DNA of 64,000 nt from Methanobacteriota archaeon. Lineage in GTDB: Archaea; Methanobacteriota; Methanobacteria; Methanobacteriales; Methanobacteriaceae. The notes below the pieces were generated by a model. It was not told the DNA's origin. It ran no database searches and was given only the letters and a program-made list of their open reading frames with translations. The stretch spans positions 7,380-71,379 of the forward strand of contig JAEYSH010000038.1 in assembly GCA_023434825.1 (NCBI GenBank). The letters run 5' to 3'. The translations under genes and the position numbers were made by a program. Shown here one piece after another: positions 30,043-39,095 of the stretch; position 1 is the first letter of the stretch, and every line of letters begins with the position of its first letter.

Positions 30043-30639
30043 ATGAAAATACTTGTAATTTTAGGCCATCCAACACCCGGAAGTTTCAATCATGCCATTT
30101 CAAAAACTGTAGCATCAAAATTAAGGGAAAACGGACATGATGTAATATATCATGATTTACATGCTGAAAAGTTTGATCCGATTATTTCAAGTGGCGAAAT
30201 TCCGAAAAACGCTGAATTGGATCCTTTGATTGAAAAACACTGCCAGGAACTATCCCAAGCCGATGGAATAATTATAGTACATCCCAACTGGTGGGGCCAA
30301 CCACCTGCAATCCTAAAAGGTTGGATTGACCGCGTGATACGTCCAGGAGTAGCTTATGAGTTTCTAGAAGGCGATAGCGGTGAAGGAGTCCCTAAGGGAT
30401 TAATAAAAGCTGAAACTGCGCTTGTATTTAATACTGCAAATACATCAAAAGAAAGAGAAATGAATATATTCAGAGATCCTCTTGAAACCATCTGGAAAAA
30501 TTGTATTTTTGATCTATGCGGTGTTAAAAACTTTTACCGGAAAATGTATAGAATTATTGTAACAAGTACGCCAAAACAACGTGAATTATGGCTAGAAGAT
30601 GTTAAAGAAACTGTAGATAAATATTTTCCAGCTGAATAG
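30043..30639 (+). CDS. NAD(P)H dehydrogenase (quinone), flavodoxin-like fold
   Basis: 198 residues of the NQO1/YwrO/MdaB-type family. The N-terminus ILVILGHPTPGSFNHAI binds the flavin phosphate, and HPNWWGQPPAILKGWIDRV with GVAYEF is the isoalloxazine-binding signature. It reduces quinones or other acceptors by two electrons in the cytosol. In this methanogen, which lacks classical quinones, it more likely protects against redox-active compounds. It has a short spacing to both neighbours. Confidence 0.88.
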   Translation: MKILVILGHPTPGSFNHAISKTVASKLRENGHDVIYHDLHAEKFDPIISSGEIPKNAELDPLIEKHCQELSQADGIIIVHPNWWGQPPAILKGWIDRVIRPGVAYEFLEGDSGEGVPKGLIKAETALVFNTANTSKEREMNIFRDPLETIWKNCIFDLCGVKNFYRKMYRIIVTSTPKQRELWLEDVKETVDKYFPAE

Positions 30640-30650
30640 GGGGTTAAATA

Positions 30651-31463
30651 TTGGCTGAATTACCCGAAATTATGAATTTAAGTAACGAGATGAATGAAGA
30701 ATTAATATCTAAAGAATTTGAAACTGTTGATTTCACTCAAGAAAAATGCATTAATATGGATAAAGAAAAATTTAAAGATGTTATTCAAGGTAAAACTATT
30801 AAAAAAGTATATAATAAAGGTAAATGGATTTTTATAGAGCTAAGCGATGATTATTATCTTCTTTTAAATCTTGGAATGGGAGCAGATATTTTATATTACA
30901 AGGATGGAGGATTTAATAAAGAATATCAATGCAGATTCCATTTTATGGATAATTCAGGTTTTACATGTAAATTCTGGTGGTTTGGGCGTGCTGAATTATT
31001 AAATAGTTATGAAATGGGAGATCATAAAGCAACAAAAGACATAGCAATTTCACCTTTAGACAAAGAATTTACAAAGAAACACTTTATCGAAATATGTAAA
31101 GGAAGAGCTGGAATCAAAAATTTTCTTTTAAATCAGAAGAAAGTTGGAGGAATAGGTAATGTTTACATACATGATATTCTTTTTAGAGCGAAATTGCACC
31201 CTAAAATTCCAGTTAATTCTTTAAGTAGCGTTCAAATTATTAATTTACATAAAATTATGAAAGAAAATCTAAGTGAATCCCTTGAAAAAAGGGGATTAGC
31301 TTATGAAAAAGATTTTTATGGAAATGAAGGTGACTTCAACAGGGATTATTTTTTAGTAGCCTACAGGGAAGGAGAAAAATGTCCAGATTGTTCTGCTATT
31401 ATTCAAAAAATTAAAACTGGAAGTACATCTTCTTATATATGTCCAGAATGTCAGAAATTATAA
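30651..31463 (+). CDS. Fpg/Nei-like DNA glycosylase family protein lacking the catalytic proline
   Basis: 270 residues, normal length for formamidopyrimidine-DNA glycosylase. The C-terminus has a zinc finger ([14 protein letters not shown]...CPEC) and [12 protein letters not shown] is the helix-two-turn-helix region. In Fpg and Nei the mature N-terminus is Pro2-Glu3; here the reading frame begins M-A-E-L-P-E, so position 2 is alanine. TTG 30651 follows GGGGGTTAAATA and there is no alternative start that would expose a proline. Either the protein binds damaged DNA without classical lyase activity or it uses another residue. Confidence 0.8.
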   Translation: MAELPEIMNLSNEMNEELISKEFETVDFTQEKCINMDKEKFKDVIQGKTIKKVYNKGKWIFIELSDDYYLLLNLGMGADILYYKDGGFNKEYQCRFHFMDNSGFTCKFWWFGRAELLNSYEMGDHKATKDIAISPLDKEFTKKHFIEICKGRAGIKNFLLNQKKVGGIGNVYIHDILFRAKLHPKIPVNSLSSVQIINLHKIMKENLSESLEKRGLAYEKDFYGNEGDFNRDYFLVAYREGEKCPDCSAIIQKIKTGSTSSYICPECQKL

Positions 31464-31527
31464 AAAATTATCGAAAATAATAAAAAAATATACATTTAAT
31501 TAAAATCATAATGTATTAGTGATTTAA

Positions 31528-32184
31528 ATGGGAAAAATTGCATTAACTATAAAATCAGAGAATAAGCCTGGTGTTTTGAGAGATATTACTGATTTAATGG
31601 CCCGTTGTGGGATGAATATCACTTATACTCATCTTTTTGTAGAAAAAGATGGGATTTCATGGACGTATATGGAACTTGAAGGTGTTAAAAACAGCGGAGT
31701 ACTTTCAGAAAATATACTGAAATTTGAATCTGTAAACAGCGTCGAAGTTCATCGTTCTTTAAGTGAAATCTACGGAAAAAGAATTATTATTATTGGCGGA
31801 GGCGCTCAAGTTGCTCAAGTTGCCCATGGAGCTATAGTAGAGGCAGATCGTCATAATATAAGAGGTGAACACATCAGTATTGATACAATACCTCTTGTAG
31901 GTGAAGAAGAACTTGCTGACGCTGTGTATGCAGTTGGAAGGCTCCCAAGGATAAGTGCTCTTGTTCTTGCAGGATCATTAATGGGAGGTAAAATCTCTGA
32001 TGCTGTTAAAACTGTTAAAAAAGATCATGGCGTAATAGTAATAAGCCTAAACATGCCCGGAAGTGTAAGAGATAATGCTGATTTAGTAGTTACAGATCCG
32101 GTCCAAGCAGGAGTAATGGCAGTTATGGCTGTAGCTGATACAGCTATTTTTGATATTAAAAAAGTGAATAAAAAGATATTTTAA
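31528..32184 (+). CDS. ACT-domain protein (DUF5612-type)
   Basis: 218 residues. Residues 1-75 are an ACT domain ([20 protein letters not shown]), usually an amino-acid-binding regulatory module. The rest (about 85-210) has [20 protein letters not shown] and an alternating beta/alpha pattern, matching the family seen in methanogens as ACT plus DUF5612. It probably senses a small metabolite; the target is unknown. AGTGATTTAA precedes the ATG. Confidence 0.82.
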   Translation: MGKIALTIKSENKPGVLRDITDLMARCGMNITYTHLFVEKDGISWTYMELEGVKNSGVLSENILKFESVNSVEVHRSLSEIYGKRIIIIGGGAQVAQVAHGAIVEADRHNIRGEHISIDTIPLVGEEELADAVYAVGRLPRISALVLAGSLMGGKISDAVKTVKKDHGVIVISLNMPGSVRDNADLVVTDPVQAGVMAVMAVADTAIFDIKKVNKKIF

Positions 32185-32192
32185 AAATTTAG

Positions 32193-32477
32193 TTAACTCA
32201 TTTCTATTGCTCTAATTAGTTTACTTGCAGCGTTTTTAAGGTCCGGATCCTTAATATCACCACTTTCTCTAATTTTAAGAGCTAATGCTAGTACTTTTCG
32301 TACGTCATCAGGTTTAAGGTTTTCAGCCATTTCAAGGTATGTCTGATCTCCTTCTTCGTCAACTAAAAGTTTTTCTGCATCTACTAATTCCAGCATTACT
32401 TTGCAGGCACCCATAATGTCCCCGCTTCCAGCACTTTCTTCGCATTTTTTTATTAGTTCTTTAGATTGGGCATCCAT
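32193..32477 (-). CDS. Tandem paralogue 1 of unknown 95-105 aa family
   Basis: 94 residues, predicted all-helical and acidic. It shares with the three following genes the pattern (L/I)IKKCE near the N-terminus, MGAC(K/Q)VML after about ten residues, a TYLEMAE segment, a PDDVRKVLALA helix and a C-terminal AASKLIRAIE. Two cysteines are conserved in this position in all four paralogues. GGTGTTATAA precedes the ATG. It is 193 bases from the next copy, so it may have its own promoter. No known family recognised. Confidence 0.72.
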   Translation of the reverse strand: MDAQSKELIKKCEESAGSGDIMGACKVMLELVDAEKLLVDEEGDQTYLEMAENLKPDDVRKVLALALKIRESGDIKDPDLKNAASKLIRAIEMS

Positions 32478-32670
32478 TTATAACACCAAGTGTTATTATG
32501 GACTTATGATTAATTTATAGTTGTTTATTATCCTGCTTTAAAATAATAATACAAATTTAAAATTTATATTAAATTCATAAAAATAAGAATCTCCAATTTT
32601 CTAAATTGAAAAATTATTTATCTAAAAAGAAAATATTTAGGCAAAAAAGTTAATTTATTGTTGAAATAGA

Positions 32671-32991
32671 CTACATTTGCTCAATTCTTCTAATTAATCT
32701 GTTAGCAGCATTTATTATATCCCTATTTGTAATTTCATTACTGCCTCTCACAACAAATGCCATTCTAACTATCTGAGGAACATCTTCCTGTGAAACTCCC
32801 GGGCCTCCAGTTTCTTTAGATTTCTTAATGTAAGACTCGCCAGTTTCATCATTCATTTCAATGTTTCCCCTATCCATTTCTTCTAAAAGCACCTGGCAAG
32901 CACCCATAGTGCTTGTATCTACTTCATTTTCTTCACATTTTTTTATTAATTGTTTTGCATTCTCATCAAGAGGAATATCTTTTTGTATCAT
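32671..32991 (-). CDS. Tandem paralogue 2 of unknown 95-105 aa family
   Basis: 106 residues. It follows the shared pattern LIKKCEENEVDTSTMGACQV, then SYIKKSKETG instead of the usual MAE segment, then EDVPQIVRMAF and ANRLIRRIE. It is the most divergent in the middle and has a five-residue N-terminal extension. GGGGTGATGTT is the ribosome binding site. The upstream copy ends 24 bases away, which suggests co-transcription. The 193-base gap downstream is AT-rich with no recognisable element. Confidence 0.72.
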   Translation of the reverse strand: MIQKDIPLDENAKQLIKKCEENEVDTSTMGACQVLLEEMDRGNIEMNDETGESYIKKSKETGGPGVSQEDVPQIVRMAFVVRGSNEITNRDIINAANRLIRRIEQM

Positions 32992-33015
32992 AACATCACC
33001 CCATTTAAAAACAAA

Positions 33016-33318
33016 TTATAAGGATTCCACAGCCCGAATAAGCCTATCTGCAGCAACTTTAAGTTCAGGTTCAAGATTTGGTCGATCCTTAATTTCAAAA
33101 GCCATTCTAAGAATTTTTGGTACATCTCTTGGTTCTATTTCTTCAGCCATCTGCAAATAAGAGTCATCAGAATTATCTTCACTTAAATCTACATCTCCCC
33201 TATTTATTTCATCAAGTAGAAGTTTGCATGGCCCCTCTAAATTTGTACTAATGTTTTCATCTTCACATTTTTTTAGTAGCTTCTTTGCACCTTCGCTTAA
33301 AATAAACTTTTTTGGCAA
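33016..33318 (-). CDS. Tandem paralogue 3 of unknown 95-105 aa family
   Basis: 100 residues with LLKKCEDENISTNLEGPCKL, DDSYLQMAEEIEPRDVPKIL, RMAFEIKDRPNLEP and ADRLIRAVE. The second conserved Cys is in GPC instead of GAC. Starts with TTG behind GGTGATTTATT, unlike its neighbours. It is 38 bases downstream of copy 4 and 24 upstream of copy 2, consistent with a polycistron. Confidence 0.72.
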   Translation of the reverse strand: MPKKFILSEGAKKLLKKCEDENISTNLEGPCKLLLDEINRGDVDLSEDNSDDSYLQMAEEIEPRDVPKILRMAFEIKDRPNLEPELKVAADRLIRAVESL

Positions 33319-33356
33319 AATAAATCACCAGTATTAAATAAATTATATAAACATTA

Positions 33357-33656
33357 TTAAAGAGCCTCTATAGCCCTTATTAACCTATTTGCAGCATTTT
33401 TCATTCCAGGACTAACATCAGGACGTTCTTTCATTTTAAAAGCCATGTTTAAGACCTTTGGAACATCATTAGGAGTAATTTTTTGTGCCATTTGCATGTA
33501 TGTTTCATCTGGAAGATCTTCTTCAAACATACGGGGTTCTATATTTTCATTTTCCATTTCCTTCAACATGACTTGACATGCACCCATTCCTTGAGTGGCA
33601 ATGTCTTTATCTTCACATTTCTTCATTAATTTTAAAGCATTTTCATCCATCTGCAT
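33357..33656 (-). CDS. Tandem paralogue 4 of unknown 95-105 aa family
   Basis: 99 residues, first in the array. It has LMKKCEDKDIATQGMGACQV, ETYMQMAQKITPNDVPKVL, NMAFKMKERPDVSPGMKNA and ANRLIRAIE. ATG 33656 with GGTGATTATT is preferred over the in-frame GTG 33665. The 260 bases up to the hcp gene contain divergent AT-rich promoter sequence and nothing else I can recognise. Function unknown. Confidence 0.72.
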   Translation of the reverse strand: MQMDENALKLMKKCEDKDIATQGMGACQVMLKEMENENIEPRMFEEDLPDETYMQMAQKITPNDVPKVLNMAFKMKERPDVSPGMKNAANRLIRAIEAL

Positions 33657-33927
33657 AATAATCACCAGTTTAATATATGATCTTTTAATGATTTAAATTT
33701 ATTACTAATTTTAAAAATAATATGATAAAAATGATAAGTGAATGTATTACTAAATACAAAATTCTAAATACTATTAATAATAAATAATATTTTTAGAAGC
33801 GATTTTTAGAGTTTAAATTTATAAATAATAACTATTCAAGGATAATTTCAAATTAAACTCCTTAATAACCTATTATTAAGAATAAAAATTAAATAAATTT
33901 ACTTAAATGAAAATTGGAGGTAATTAA

Positions 33928-35241
33928 ATGAATGGAAATGAAACTGGAAATCAAATGTTTTGTTACCAATGCTCTCAAACTGCAAGAGGTACCGGATGTA
34001 CAGTTAGAGGAGTATGTGGTAAAGATGCAACAGCAGCAAGACTGCAAGATAACCTCTTATTTGCAATAAAAGGAATATCCGCTTACCTCTACCATGCAAG
34101 AGAATTAGGATACACTGATCCTGAAATAGACGCATTTATGGAGCGTGGATTTTACTCAACACTTACAAATGTAAATATAGATACTCCAGAACTAATTAAT
34201 TTAGCATTAGAAGCGGGAGAAATGAATATAAGAACCATGAGACTTCTTAAAACAGCTTTAATTGAAACTTATGGAGAACCAACTCCAGTAGAAGTTAGTA
34301 CTGGAACCAAAAAAGGTCAGGGCATAGTTGCAACAGGCCATAACCTTAAAGCCCTCGAACAGGTGCTAAAACAGACCGAAGGCACAGGAATAAATGTTTA
34401 TACTCATTCAGAACTTCTTCCCGCCCATGGATACCCCGAACTTAGAAAATATGATCATCTTGTAGGTCAACTTGGAGGATCATGGTTCGATCAAAGGGAA
34501 GTATTTTCAAAATATCCTGTCGCAATTTTAGGTACATCCAACTGTGTTTTACCTCCAAGAGAAGATTATAGAGACAGAATGTTTACTTCAGGTGTTGCCA
34601 GACTTACTGGAGTTTCACATATAGAAGGCTATGATTTTACCCCCTTAATTGAAAAGGCAAAATCATTACCAGAACTTGAAGAAACACCAGGAGAAAGGAT
34701 ACTTTCAACTGGATTCGGTGCTTCAACAGTCCTTTCACTGGCACCAAAAATAAAAGAACTTGTTGAATCTGGAAAAATAAGAAGATTTTTCCTGGTAGGT
34801 GGCTGTGATTCCCCACTTCAAAAAACGGGATATTATACAGAATTTGTGGAAAAACTTCCAGAAGATACCGTTGTATTAACACTTGCATGCGGTAAATTCA
34901 GGTTTACACATCTTGATCTTGGAGACATAGAAGGAATACCCCGAGTAATTGATATAGGACAATGTAACGATGCCATAGTTGGAATTGACATTGTTGCAGC
35001 ACTATCCGACTTATTTGGACTTGAAATTAATGAACTTCCATTAACAATTGTTCTAAGCTGGATGGAACAAAAGGCAGCTGCAATATTATGGAGTTTACTG
35101 TACCTCGGAATAAAAGGCATGTATGTCGGCCCTATTGCACCAGGATGGATAAATGAAGATATTTTAAACGTTCTTGTTCAGAATTACGATATAAAACTTA
35201 TAAGTACACCTGAAGAAGATATTAAAGAAATTTTAGGGTGA
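33928..35241 (+). CDS. hcp: Hybrid cluster protein (hydroxylamine reductase), short archaeal type
   Basis: 437 residues. The N-terminal [15 protein letters not shown] with CTVRGVCGK gives the CX2CX8CX5C ligands of the [4Fe-4S] cluster; later segments ([30 protein letters not shown] and [12 protein letters not shown] with [10 protein letters not shown]) hold ligands of the hybrid Fe-S-O cluster. The length is about 100 residues less than bacterial Hcp, fitting the class III archaeal/Thermotoga form that lacks part of the N-terminal helical region. Likely reduces NO or hydroxylamine. GGAGGTAATTAA precedes the ATG. Confidence 0.95.
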   Translation: MNGNETGNQMFCYQCSQTARGTGCTVRGVCGKDATAARLQDNLLFAIKGISAYLYHARELGYTDPEIDAFMERGFYSTLTNVNIDTPELINLALEAGEMNIRTMRLLKTALIETYGEPTPVEVSTGTKKGQGIVATGHNLKALEQVLKQTEGTGINVYTHSELLPAHGYPELRKYDHLVGQLGGSWFDQREVFSKYPVAILGTSNCVLPPREDYRDRMFTSGVARLTGVSHIEGYDFTPLIEKAKSLPELEETPGERILSTGFGASTVLSLAPKIKELVESGKIRRFFLVGGCDSPLQKTGYYTEFVEKLPEDTVVLTLACGKFRFTHLDLGDIEGIPRVIDIGQCNDAIVGIDIVAALSDLFGLEINELPLTIVLSWMEQKAAAILWSLLYLGIKGMYVGPIAPGWINEDILNVLVQNYDIKLISTPEEDIKEILG

Positions 35242-35253
35242 AGAATTACCCTA
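35234..35253 (+). terminator. Possible terminator hairpin at the end of hcp
   Basis: TAGGGT / ACCCTA, a 6-bp stem with an 8-base loop overlapping the hcp stop, followed by ATAAATTTCATATTTTG. It is weak as a terminator; the following genes may have their own promoter near 35290-35320. Confidence 0.35.
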
Positions 35254-35329
35254 TAAATTTCATATTTTGTTCTATCCTTTACGAAAAATATTTTTATTAC
35301 TTGATTTAAAGCTTAATATAGTGATTCAA

Positions 35330-35524
35330 ATGTCAAAGGATAGTGATATTGATAAAGAATTTGAAGCTCAGTTAAAGGGGAAAATGGGCTGGAAATGCGC
35401 ATGTTCACTGGATATCATTGATAAAAAACCTATGCTTAAATCAGTGACTTGTAAAGGGTGCGGAAAAGTTTTTAAAACTGATAGAAATACAGATTATTGT
35501 TTTAAATGTGAAAGTAAACATTAA
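35330..35524 (+). CDS. Small zinc-ribbon protein, 64 aa
   Basis: The product begins MSKDSDIDKEFEAQLKGKMG and has WKCACSLD, VTCKGCGKVF and YCFKCESKH, giving six cysteines in about three knuckles, likely a zinc ribbon. ATG 35330 follows AGTGATTCAA; upstream in-frame starts lack a ribosome binding site. It sits 10 bases before the ferredoxin gene. The function is unknown; placement downstream of hcp suggests redox or nitrosative-stress duties. Confidence 0.68.
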   Translation: MSKDSDIDKEFEAQLKGKMGWKCACSLDIIDKKPMLKSVTCKGCGKVFKTDRNTDYCFKCESKH

Positions 35525-35533
35525 GGTGTAATT

Positions 35534-35749
35534 ATGGCAAAAATAGAAATTGAAAGACCAATGTGTATATCTTGTGGAAACTGCATCGATTCATGCCCCG
35601 AACTATTCAAATATGATGATGACGGACTTTCAACTTTAATTAATGGTGAAAGAGTTGGCGATAATGATGAACAGGAAATTGATGATCCTGGATGCGCTTT
35701 AGATGCTGAAGCAGGCTGTCCCGTGTCTATAATTCACGTTTACGATTAA
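35534..35749 (+). CDS. Ferredoxin, single [4Fe-4S] type
   Basis: 71 residues. CISCGNCIDSCPELF near the N-terminus and AEAGCPVSIIHV at the C-terminus give four cysteine ligands plus one, as in monocluster ferredoxins of the Pyrococcus/Desulfovibrio III kind. A 20-residue acidic insert separates them. AAGGTGTAATT precedes the ATG. It may feed electrons to the nearby hybrid cluster protein, which is inferred from the context. Confidence 0.85.
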   Translation: MAKIEIERPMCISCGNCIDSCPELFKYDDDGLSTLINGERVGDNDEQEIDDPGCALDAEAGCPVSIIHVYD

Positions 35750-35762
35750 AAGGAGTGATATA

Positions 35763-36083
35763 ATGAGCGAAATGATTGGAAATGTGTTGGAAATAGAAGA
35801 TTTAATAGATTATCAAGATGGTTCAGTCGTGAGCCGTGAAATTATTAGAAAAGAAACAGGAACCGTAACAATCTTTGCCTTTGATAAAGGAGAAGGATTA
35901 AGCGAACACACTGCCCCATTTGATGCAATGGTTCAAATAATTGATGGTAAAGCTGAGATCACCATTTCAGGAAAAGAAAATATTCTAGAAAAAGGAGATA
36001 TGATTATTATGCCTGCAAATGAGCCCCATGCACTAAAAGCACTGGAAAAATATAAAATGATTTTGACCATGATCCGGTCTTAA
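35763..36083 (+). CDS. Cupin-domain protein
   Basis: 106 residues. The motifs GEGLSEHTAPFDAMVQIIDG and KGDMIIMPANEPHALKA are the two cupin motifs with His/Glu metal ligands. A small metal-binding beta-barrel; the substrate is not known. AAGGAGTGATATA is a strong ribosome binding site. It ends the hcp-ferredoxin-cupin group, which is convergent with cas4. Confidence 0.87.
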   Translation: MSEMIGNVLEIEDLIDYQDGSVVSREIIRKETGTVTIFAFDKGEGLSEHTAPFDAMVQIIDGKAEITISGKENILEKGDMIIMPANEPHALKALEKYKMILTMIRS

Positions 36084-36091
36084 TTCTTTTT

Positions 36092-36922
36092 TTATTTATT
36101 TTGGATTAATAAATCTGCAGAACATTCGCAAAACTTCAAATATTCACATTTTTCACATTTATTCTTAAATACCGTAAATTCTGGTATTTCTTCCTTTTCA
36201 AACATAATATTTATAGCATCCAACGCTTTAAGAAGATTATTATGTAGAATAGAGTTTATTACAACAGGTCTTCTCTCATATATTTTAGTATAATAAACAA
36301 AACCGACAAGAACCTCTTTATTTAGCTCATAATCAATTAAAAGAGAGTATGCTGCAATTTGAAGAGCATCAGATAACCATGTGCCTGTTGCCGGTGGAAA
36401 ACTATTTTTTATTTCAACTGGATAATAAATTCCATTAATTATCTCAATCTTATCTACTCTGCCGCTTAAATTTAATTCCTCACTTTCCAGGGAAAATTCC
36501 AGGAGCGATTGGGGAAATAAAATCTCGGATAATTCTCTTCCCTGCTTTTTTGTACTTTCAGTAAGTTTTTTAATTTTCAAAACGCTAATGCTTGCTTCAA
36601 TTACTAAATCTTCCTTTAATTCATTGAAAAATTTATCTATTTCCTCATTTTCTGCTTGAAAATAATCCCGATATTTATCATGAAGTTCATCCAGATATTC
36701 AGGAACTCCATTTAAAATTAATTTTTGAATTTCTGCAATTTCCATGTTTTTCTGCACATTCCACAAGTTATGCTTCATTATTTCTTCGAAACCTCTTCTG
36801 GCCTCATGAACTATTTTTCCAGTTATCAATTCCTCTTTTTGAACTTCAATACCTTCAGCATATTTTAGATAAAGTTTTGCCGGACAATAAATAAATTCTG
36901 AAATCTCGGAAACTCTTAGCAT
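36092..36922 (-). CDS. Solo Cas4-like RecB-family nuclease
   Basis: 276 residues. The first Cys is in SEFIYCPAKLYLKY; nuclease residues are seen as GKIVHEARRGFEE, SGRVDKIEI and YPVEIKNSFPP (ExK), followed by LQIAAYSLL (QxxxY). The last three Cys of the [4Fe-4S] site are in CEKCEYLKFC. This is Cas4, an exonuclease that in CRISPR systems trims spacers. No cas1/cas2 or repeat array is present in this window, so it belongs to the stand-alone Cas4 type. TTGGTGCTAAC precedes the ATG. A long inverted repeat lies in its promoter. Confidence 0.88.
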   Translation of the reverse strand: MLRVSEISEFIYCPAKLYLKYAEGIEVQKEELITGKIVHEARRGFEEIMKHNLWNVQKNMEIAEIQKLILNGVPEYLDELHDKYRDYFQAENEEIDKFFNELKEDLVIEASISVLKIKKLTESTKKQGRELSEILFPQSLLEFSLESEELNLSGRVDKIEIINGIYYPVEIKNSFPPATGTWLSDALQIAAYSLLIDYELNKEVLVGFVYYTKIYERRPVVINSILHNNLLKALDAINIMFEKEEIPEFTVFKNKCEKCEYLKFCECSADLLIQNK

Positions 36923-36932
36923 GTTAGCACCA

Positions 36933-37014
36933 AATACTATTTATTTATGGCTTAAATTTGAATTAAAAATATTTAAGCAATTTATAAGTACATTAAACTG
37001 CTATAAATAGTATT
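36933..37014. promoter_or_regulatory. Inverted repeat upstream of the Cas4-like gene
   Basis: AATACTATTTAT (36933-36944) and its exact complement ATAAATAGTATT (37003-37014) are separated by 58 bases that hold the likely TATA box (TACTTATAAATT on the minus strand). The remaining gap to 37139 is AT-rich without other recognisable elements. The arms could bind a regulator or form a long hairpin in the leader. Confidence 0.45.
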
Positions 37015-37139
37015 CGTATGTTATTACTCCCTAAAACAAGTTTAATTCTTTTAAATTAAAAAATTAGTTCTCTATACTTAGATATAAAAATAAATCTTAA
37101 AAATTATTCGCTAAATAATTAAAAACGACATTATTTTGT

Positions 37140-37418
37140 TTATTGGGCTTCTTTGATTTCTGTTATAATTTTGAAGTAGAAATTCATAAATTCGTTTATA
37201 TGGCCCCTCATATACCCAATATCATCATATTCTTCCTCTGAAGGGTCGAGTCTCACTACAACAAATAGATTCTGCTTTTTTTTATCATCAATGAATGCCT
37301 TTTCATTGTAATTCGATAATTTATTTTCTATATGATTTTTCCAATCTTCTGGTGAAGTATTATCTACAAAACACAAGTCAAGCCCATTTTCTCCATAGCA
37401 ACCCAGATATTCTAACAT
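37140..37418 (-). CDS. Hypothetical acidic protein, 92 aa
   Basis: A 92-residue protein without recognisable motif, rich in Glu, Asp, Asn and Lys, with a C-terminal helix (INEFMNFYFKIITEIKE). No ribosome binding site is seen; a TATA-like AACATATAAAAAG lies immediately upstream, so translation may be leaderless or the start may be one codon further in. It is monocistronic between the Cas4-like gene and hom. Confidence 0.5.
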   Translation of the reverse strand: MLEYLGCYGENGLDLCFVDNTSPEDWKNHIENKLSNYNEKAFIDDKKKQNLFVVVRLDPSEEEYDDIGYMRGHINEFMNFYFKIITEIKEAQ

Positions 37419-37559
37419 ATCTTTTTATATGTTTTTTATTACTAATATATTTTTATTACTAAAATGACTAATTAATAATATTAAACTGAAATAAATCCTA
37501 CTGAAATCTATGATTTATAAAAATAAAATAAATGAGAAAGTAAAAAAAGTAAAAAAATC

Positions 37560-38849
37560 TTAATCTTCTAAAACCCGGATAAATAAAGTATCATCTTCTA
37601 CAAAATCAAGATCATTTATCTCTTTAACCGCATTCTGCATATTTTTCTCCAATGCTTCGTGCATTACCATGAAAATAGGAACTTCAGGTTCATCACTTTC
37701 TTTTTTCTGGCTCATTGATTCAATGCTGATATCATATTTACTCAATATTCCAGATATCACGTGTAAAACGCCGGGTTTATCAGCTGCAGTAATACGTAAG
37801 TAATATTTGGATTTTATATCTTCAATACTTTTTATTTCCCTAACTTCAGTATTACTTGGGCCATAAATATTTTCGCGGCTCATATTTTCCATTATATCAA
37901 GACAATCACCAACAACAGCACTTGCTGTCGGCATCATGCCTGCTCCCTGCCCATACATCATAACAGGACCAACAATATCTCCAACAATATAAACACCGTT
38001 GAATACATCGTTAACAGCGGCGAGAAGATGATCTTGAGGTATTAAAGTTGGATGAACCCTTACTTCAAGTTCTCCATCCTCAATTCTTGAAATAGCCAGT
38101 AATTTTATGGAATAACCCATTTCATTCTTAATAAATTCAATATCTTCCTGTTTGATTTTGCTTATCCCTTCAACATGGAATTTTTCCTGCTTTACATAGG
38201 TTCCAAAACCTAAAATAGTTAGTATTATCAATTTTTGAGCAGTATCATGTCCTTCAATATCAAAAGTAGGGTCTTGCTCAGCATAACCTTTTTCTTGAGC
38301 CGCTTTCAATACATCATCAAAATCAAGGCCTTCATCAGTCATTTTTGTTAAAATATAATTTGCAGTACCGTTTATTATACCATAAATTGACTGAATACGG
38401 TTTGCGCCTAAACTTTCATTTAATGGCTGAAGTAATGGAATTCCTCCACCTACACTTGCTTCAAAGCAAATTCTGACATTATTTTTATTTGCAGTTTCCA
38501 GGATTTCTTCCCAGTGTTTTGCAAGCAGTGCTTTGTTTGCAGTTACTACATGTTTTCCATTAGAGAGTGCTTTTAAAATAAAGCTCTTTGCAGGTTCATA
38601 ACCACCAATAAGCTCAATTACTAAGTCAATTTCAGGATCTTCTAAAATATCATTTATATCAGTTGATAAAATACTTCTATCAACTTTAACTCCTCTATCA
38701 GTTTCAATGTCTAAATCAACAACTTTTTTAAGTTTTATATTTGCTCCCACTTTCTGCTCCATCAGGTCTAAATTCATGTTAAAAGTCTCTACAACTCCTG
38801 CTCCTATTGTTCCAAACCCAATGAGCCCAATATTATATCTATCTTTCAT
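37560..38849 (-). CDS. hom: Homoserine dehydrogenase with ACT domain
   Basis: 429 residues. [17 protein letters not shown] binds NAD(P); [15 protein letters not shown] and [17 protein letters not shown] are the substrate-site segments of the family; the last 80 residues ([18 protein letters not shown]) are an ACT domain that usually gives threonine feedback control. It reduces aspartate semialdehyde to homoserine for threonine and methionine. ATG 38849 with GGAGGCATTT is preferred to the TTG one codon upstream. Confidence 0.96.
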   Translation of the reverse strand: MKDRYNIGLIGFGTIGAGVVETFNMNLDLMEQKVGANIKLKKVVDLDIETDRGVKVDRSILSTDINDILEDPEIDLVIELIGGYEPAKSFILKALSNGKHVVTANKALLAKHWEEILETANKNNVRICFEASVGGGIPLLQPLNESLGANRIQSIYGIINGTANYILTKMTDEGLDFDDVLKAAQEKGYAEQDPTFDIEGHDTAQKLIILTILGFGTYVKQEKFHVEGISKIKQEDIEFIKNEMGYSIKLLAISRIEDGELEVRVHPTLIPQDHLLAAVNDVFNGVYIVGDIVGPVMMYGQGAGMMPTASAVVGDCLDIMENMSRENIYGPSNTEVREIKSIEDIKSKYYLRITAADKPGVLHVISGILSKYDISIESMSQKKESDEPEVPIFMVMHEALEKNMQNAVKEINDLDFVEDDTLFIRVLED

Positions 38850-38954
38850 CAAATGCCTCCATAAAAAGATAAAATTTAAAATTTAATTTATTAAAATATA
38901 TCAATCGTTAACTTTTTTCACTATTAAAATCTTTCTTTTAGTTCAATCAACCGT

Positions 38955-39095
38955 CAAAAAATCTACGATTTTTTGGGCATTCGAAAATCTTAGATTTTCG
39001 ATGCACCGAAAACAAAGTTTTCGATTGCTGCAAAAACTGCGTTTGACAGCTGTCAAAATCATAGATTTTGACGCGAAAGAATTGAAAATTCTTTC
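38955..39095. repeat. Array of six perfect hairpins/palindromes
   Basis: Consecutive perfect inverted repeats: CAAAAAATC-tac-GATTTTTTG (38955-38975), TCGAAAATC-tta-GATTTTCGA (38981-39001), CGAAAAC-aaa-GTTTTCG (39007-39023), the 16-bp palindrome at 39042-39057 (arms TTTGACAG/CTGTCAAA), GTCAAAATC-ata-GATTTTGAC (39052-39072) and GAAAGAATT-gaa-AATTCTTTC (39075-39095). Loops are three bases. Three of them share the core AAAATC-N3-GATTTT. The last one forms the 3' end of the nucleotidyltransferase gene. It could end transcription of that gene, or be a remnant of a hairpin-type repeat element. Confidence 0.75.

Noticed and set aside
36092..36922. CRISPR locus around the Cas4-like gene
   Set aside because: No regularly spaced direct repeats and no cas1, cas2 or effector genes are present within this window.
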